A stretch of DNA of 8,160 nucleotides from Bacteroidales bacterium (lineage in GTDB: Bacteria > Bacteroidota > Bacteroidia > Bacteroidales > Bacteroidaceae), in NCBI GenBank assembly GCA_004558865.1, contig SFCY01000102.1, forward strand, positions 1 through 8,160, given 5' to 3'. How positions within the stretch are numbered: position 1 is the first letter of the stretch; each line of letters begins with the position of its first letter. Below, one piece after another: positions 6,281-8,160 of this stretch. The translations under genes and the position numbers were made by a program. The notes under the pieces were generated by a model. That model did not search any database and was not told where the DNA came from. It was given only the letters and a program-made list of their open reading frames with translations.

Positions 6281-7126
6281 TTATCCGTAGTTTTGAATTA
6301 AGTATTTCACGAACTGAGGGTCGCCGAAATCTCTGGTGCCTGCGTCGTGCTGGTTCATCTTGGCTATATGAGCCATCTCCTCGTCGCTCAGCGAGAAGTC
6401 GAAGATGTCGATATTCTGCGCCATGCGCTCCTTGTGGCTCGACTTAGGAATAGCCACGATGCCACGCTGGGTGAGCCAACGGAGGGCGACCTGAGCGGCA
6501 GTCTTATTATACTTGGCACCGATAGTAGTCAGCAGATTGTTCTTCACGATGCTGTCTGTTCCTTGTCCACCGAGTGGATACCAAGCCATCATCTTGGTGC
6601 CAAACTCGCCAAGAATCGGCTCAATTCCAGTCTGCTGAGAAAGCGGGTTGCACTCCAGCTGGTTCACCATCGGCTTCAAGTCTACGTAGTGTGCGAAGTC
6701 GAAGAAACGGCCTGCCTGGAAGTTGCTCACACCGATGGCACGAACCTTGCCTGCACGATAGGCCTTCTCCATAGCCCGCCACGTACCGAATACGTCGCCA
6801 TAAGCCTGATGGATGAGTAGCAGATCGATATACTCTGTCTGCAACTTGCGCAGGCTCTCATCAATGCTCTTGGCAGCCTTTTCCTCACCAGAATTGGATA
6901 TCCATACCTTCGTTACAAGGAACAGTTCTTCGCGCTTGATGCCACTTTTGCGCCAGGCATTGCCAACCCCTTCCTCATTCTGGTATGCCTGTGCCGTATC
7001 AATCAGGCGATAGCCTACACTTAATGCATCACTTACGCAACGCTCACACTCTTCAGGGCTTACAAGAAACACACCGTAGCCCAATGTCGGCATCTTGACA
7101 CCGTTTGAAAGTTTTATGTACTCCAT
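6281..7126 (-). CDS. Aldo/keto reductase
   Basis: This is a 281-residue cytoplasmic NAD(P)H-dependent oxidoreductase of the aldo/keto reductase superfamily, in the size range of the AKR5-type (2,5-diketo-gluconate reductase-like) members. The full catalytic tetrad is visible: D43 and Y48 in LIDTAQAY, K73 in VTKVW, and H106 in LLLIHQ. Other family words are GVSNF (132-136), QLECNP (156-161) and the cofactor-phosphate motif IPKSSHKERMAQN (226-238). The true substrate cannot be read from sequence. The frame extends 20 codons further upstream, but the ATG at 7126 is preferred because MEYIKLSNGVKMP is the family's normal N-terminus and because the -7 box at 7164-7171 lies inside the extension. It is a single-gene unit, convergent with the feo operon and divergent from the gene at the right edge. 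Base composition is more even than in feoB. Confidence 0.93.
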   Translation of the reverse strand: MEYIKLSNGVKMPTLGYGVFLVSPEECERCVSDALSVGYRLIDTAQAYQNEEGVGNAWRKSGIKREELFLVTKVWISNSGEEKAAKSIDESLRKLQTEYIDLLLIHQAYGDVFGTWRAMEKAYRAGKVRAIGVSNFQAGRFFDFAHYVDLKPMVNQLECNPLSQQTGIEPILGEFGTKMMAWYPLGGQGTDSIVKNNLLTTIGAKYNKTAAQVALRWLTQRGIVAIPKSSHKERMAQNIDIFDFSLSDEEMAHIAKMNQHDAGTRDFGDPQFVKYLIQNYG

Positions 7127-7163
7127 CTTTTCTTGTATTATTGCAATTGAACTTTTTCGACTG

Positions 7164-7171
7164 CAAAAGTA
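7164..7171 (-). promoter_or_regulatory. Bacteroidota -7 promoter box for the aldo/keto reductase
   Basis: On the minus strand TACTTTTG is an exact TAnnTTTG box, 37 bases before the ATG. The nearest TTTG on that strand (7199-7202) is 27 bases further upstream, longer than the usual 19-21, so the -33 element is uncertain. Confidence 0.55.
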
Positions 7172-7322
7172 CACAAAAAACGGCAATCTGCTGTTTCACA
7201 AATCGCCGATAGTTTTTCACTTTTTACCGAAAAAACACGAATGGGCTGTACCGAGCGGCGAGACAATGAACAAATCCATCACATTTTTTGCGATTTTCCC
7301 GGTCAGATGTGCAGGAATTGAA

Positions 7323-7340
7323 TATTTTTGTGTATTTTTG
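7323..7340 (+). promoter_or_regulatory. Two tandem -7 boxes upstream of the structured element
   Basis: TATTTTTG occurs at 7323-7330 and again at 7333-7340; each is an exact TAnnTTTG match. A transcript started from the second would begin near 7346 and carry the inverted repeat at 7395-7513 before the open frame at 7593. No well-spaced TTTG -33 box was found. Confidence 0.45.
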
Positions 7341-7394
7341 CAGCGTTCTTCGGGACAAGACATATTGAAATAACGAAGCGTTATGCTCGATTTG

Positions 7395-7513
7395 CTAATG
7401 GAAATGTGAGAAACTTCTATTGTAATGCAAGGACAGTGATAACGGTTCGCGCGTATAGCGTGGACTGGTTACTGCATCTACATTACAAGGGCACTTCTCA
7501 CAGCCTCCATTAG
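7395..7513 (+). other. 119-base imperfect inverted repeat, possible structured RNA or DNA site
   Basis: Three perfect stems nest symmetrically: CTAATGGA (7395-7402) with TCCATTAG (7506-7513), TGTGAGAA (7405-7412) with TTCTCACA (7495-7502), and TGTAATG (7421-7427) with CATTACA (7481-7487). They are separated by internal loops of 2/3 and 8/7 bases. The 53-base tip can form further short pairs: CAGT (7434-7437) with ACTG (7471-7474), AAC with GTT, and CGC with GCG. Possible roles are a non-coding RNA, a structured mRNA leader or a folded single-strand recombination site. It fits no class I can name. Strand is assigned from the upstream -7 boxes. Confidence 0.55.
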
Positions 7514-7592
7514 AAGACATGGTAAATCAGCTCCACGCTTCATAACAATTAAAGACCCTTTTGGTGGCTGGAGGGCAGATGTTATTAAAAAG

Positions 7593-8160
7593 ATGAATAA
7601 TCAGTTAAGTTTTAATGCCCTAATGGCATGGACAGCTTTTGGAACTCAGGACTATTCTGGCTTAGAACAATACGGTGGAGCTATTTACAATTATTTTGTT
7701 CACAATCCAAGTGAAATCTTGAACTTGGACAACCCTCTATTAATTGGAAAAATTTTCCAAGTATGTCTTGGCTTCCAAGAACCCGACGAAGATATTCAGG
7801 AGGTCAGAGCTGAAAATGCTTTCATGTGCTTTTCGCAAGCCTTAAAAACAGACAGAACCAATGTTCATGATGAGGCATCAGCGAGATTAATGATGCTTTT
7901 GATACGAGACCAAAATCACTTATTGAATAAGGTGGAACAATCGTGTCAGAATGAGCATGCCAATCCATATAGTATATTTGGGATGCTTAATGATGGATTA
8001 CCCAATGACATGCCTATGGCTACAAATACTAAGATGCTTTTCACGGCATATTATCTTTATAATGGCATTATTGACAAAGCGAATGTCAGCAATGAGTTTG
8101 TCAATACAGACGAAAAGCGCGCTTTTGAAAACGTAAGGAACCATGTCATTGACAATTGTA
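7593..8160 (+). CDS. Partial hypothetical protein, 3' end outside the window
   Basis: An open frame of 189 complete codons runs off the right edge, beginning MNNQLSFNALMAWTAFG. I do not recognise the family. It has no signal peptide and no clear membrane segment. The sequence is mainly helical in character; residues 71-107 (from VRAENAFMCFSQALKTD) have spacing reminiscent of one TPR-like helical pair, a weak resemblance. No reverse transcriptase, nuclease, ATPase or transposase motif is visible in this part. ATG 7593 is the first usable start: the frame is open back to 7443 but contains no ATG, GTG or TTG. The extra frame reads plausibly as protein just before the ATG (ITIKDPFGGWRADVIKK), so the annotated start may be wrong or the gene may have lost its 5' end by frameshift or insertion. 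G+C is about 38% over 7621-7800, well below the two-component and feo genes, which suggests later acquisition. Confidence 0.65.
   Translation, partial: MNNQLSFNALMAWTAFGTQDYSGLEQYGGAIYNYFVHNPSEILNLDNPLLIGKIFQVCLGFQEPDEDIQEVRAENAFMCFSQALKTDRTNVHDEASARLMMLLIRDQNHLLNKVEQSCQNEHANPYSIFGMLNDGLPNDMPMATNTKMLFTAYYLYNGIIDKANVSNEFVNTDEKRAFENVRNHVIDNC

Larger units (their letters stand above)
7127..7592. other. 466-base divergent intergenic region left of the right-edge gene
   Basis: This region holds the reductase promoter on the minus strand, two tandem plus-strand -7 boxes (7323-7340), and the structured inverted repeat at 7395-7513. An 8-codon frame (7519-7545, MVNQLHAS then stop) begins six bases after the inverted repeat; it may be chance or a leader peptide. 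The rest (7172-7322) is AT-rich, with a loose GTTTTT/AAAAAC palindrome (7212-7236), and shows no gene. Confidence 0.5.

Noticed and set aside
7395..7513. Integron attC site
   Set aside because: The long imperfect inverted repeat is similar in form, but the outer arms lack the RYYYAAC/GTTRRRY core sites and no integrase or cassette context is visible.
7395..8160. Retron (ncRNA plus reverse transcriptase) at the right edge
   Set aside because: The visible 189 codons have no reverse transcriptase motif such as YxDD, and the inverted repeat lacks a clear msr/msd layout. An effector-first retron with the enzyme beyond 8160 cannot be excluded but is not supported.
1..8160. tRNA, rRNA or CRISPR arrays
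   Set aside because: No cloverleaf with a conserved T-loop, no rRNA stretch and no regularly spaced repeats were found on reading both strands.

Overview
The window looks like a chromosomal segment from a Bacteroidota bacterium, most likely a Prevotellaceae-type genome. Three things point there: several exact matches to the Bacteroidota -7 promoter box (TAnnTTTG) at sensible distances from starts, weak or absent Shine-Dalgarno sites before most genes, and a FeoA-FeoB fusion followed by a tiny cysteine-containing membrane protein. The genus is an inference; no rRNA or other marker is present.

Layout. Bases 1-286 hold nothing I can name. A 66-residue protein of unknown function (317-517, +) converges on a two-component system on the minus strand: an OmpR/PhoB-type response regulator (2175-2873) followed by a membrane sensor histidine kinase (543-1985). 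Between them lie 189 bases rich in ATTCAT/CACAATT repeats, one copy of which supplies the kinase start codon. The regulator is divergent from feoAB (3296-5659, +), which is followed 31 bases later by a FeoB-associated membrane protein (5691-5861, +); together these form a ferrous-iron uptake operon. The 422-base divergent region carries promoters for both sides and a GC-rich palindrome with a 26-base tandem repeat, which would lie in the leader of the two-component mRNA.

From 5862 to 6280 there is a gene-free region with a short tandem duplication, several inverted repeats and a 14-bp hairpin that may end one or both convergent transcripts. An aldo/keto reductase follows on the minus strand (6281-7126).

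The right end differs in character. G+C falls (about 38% over 7621-7800 against 67% in a sampled 60-base line of feoB). Two tandem -7 boxes precede a 119-base imperfect inverted repeat built of three perfect stems, and then an open frame of unknown family that runs off the window (7593-8160). This structured element plus orphan gene is the part most likely to belong to an accessory or undescribed system, but the gene is incomplete here and no function can be assigned.

The two-component genes and feoAB may be linked functionally because they are divergent, but no shared operator was seen.
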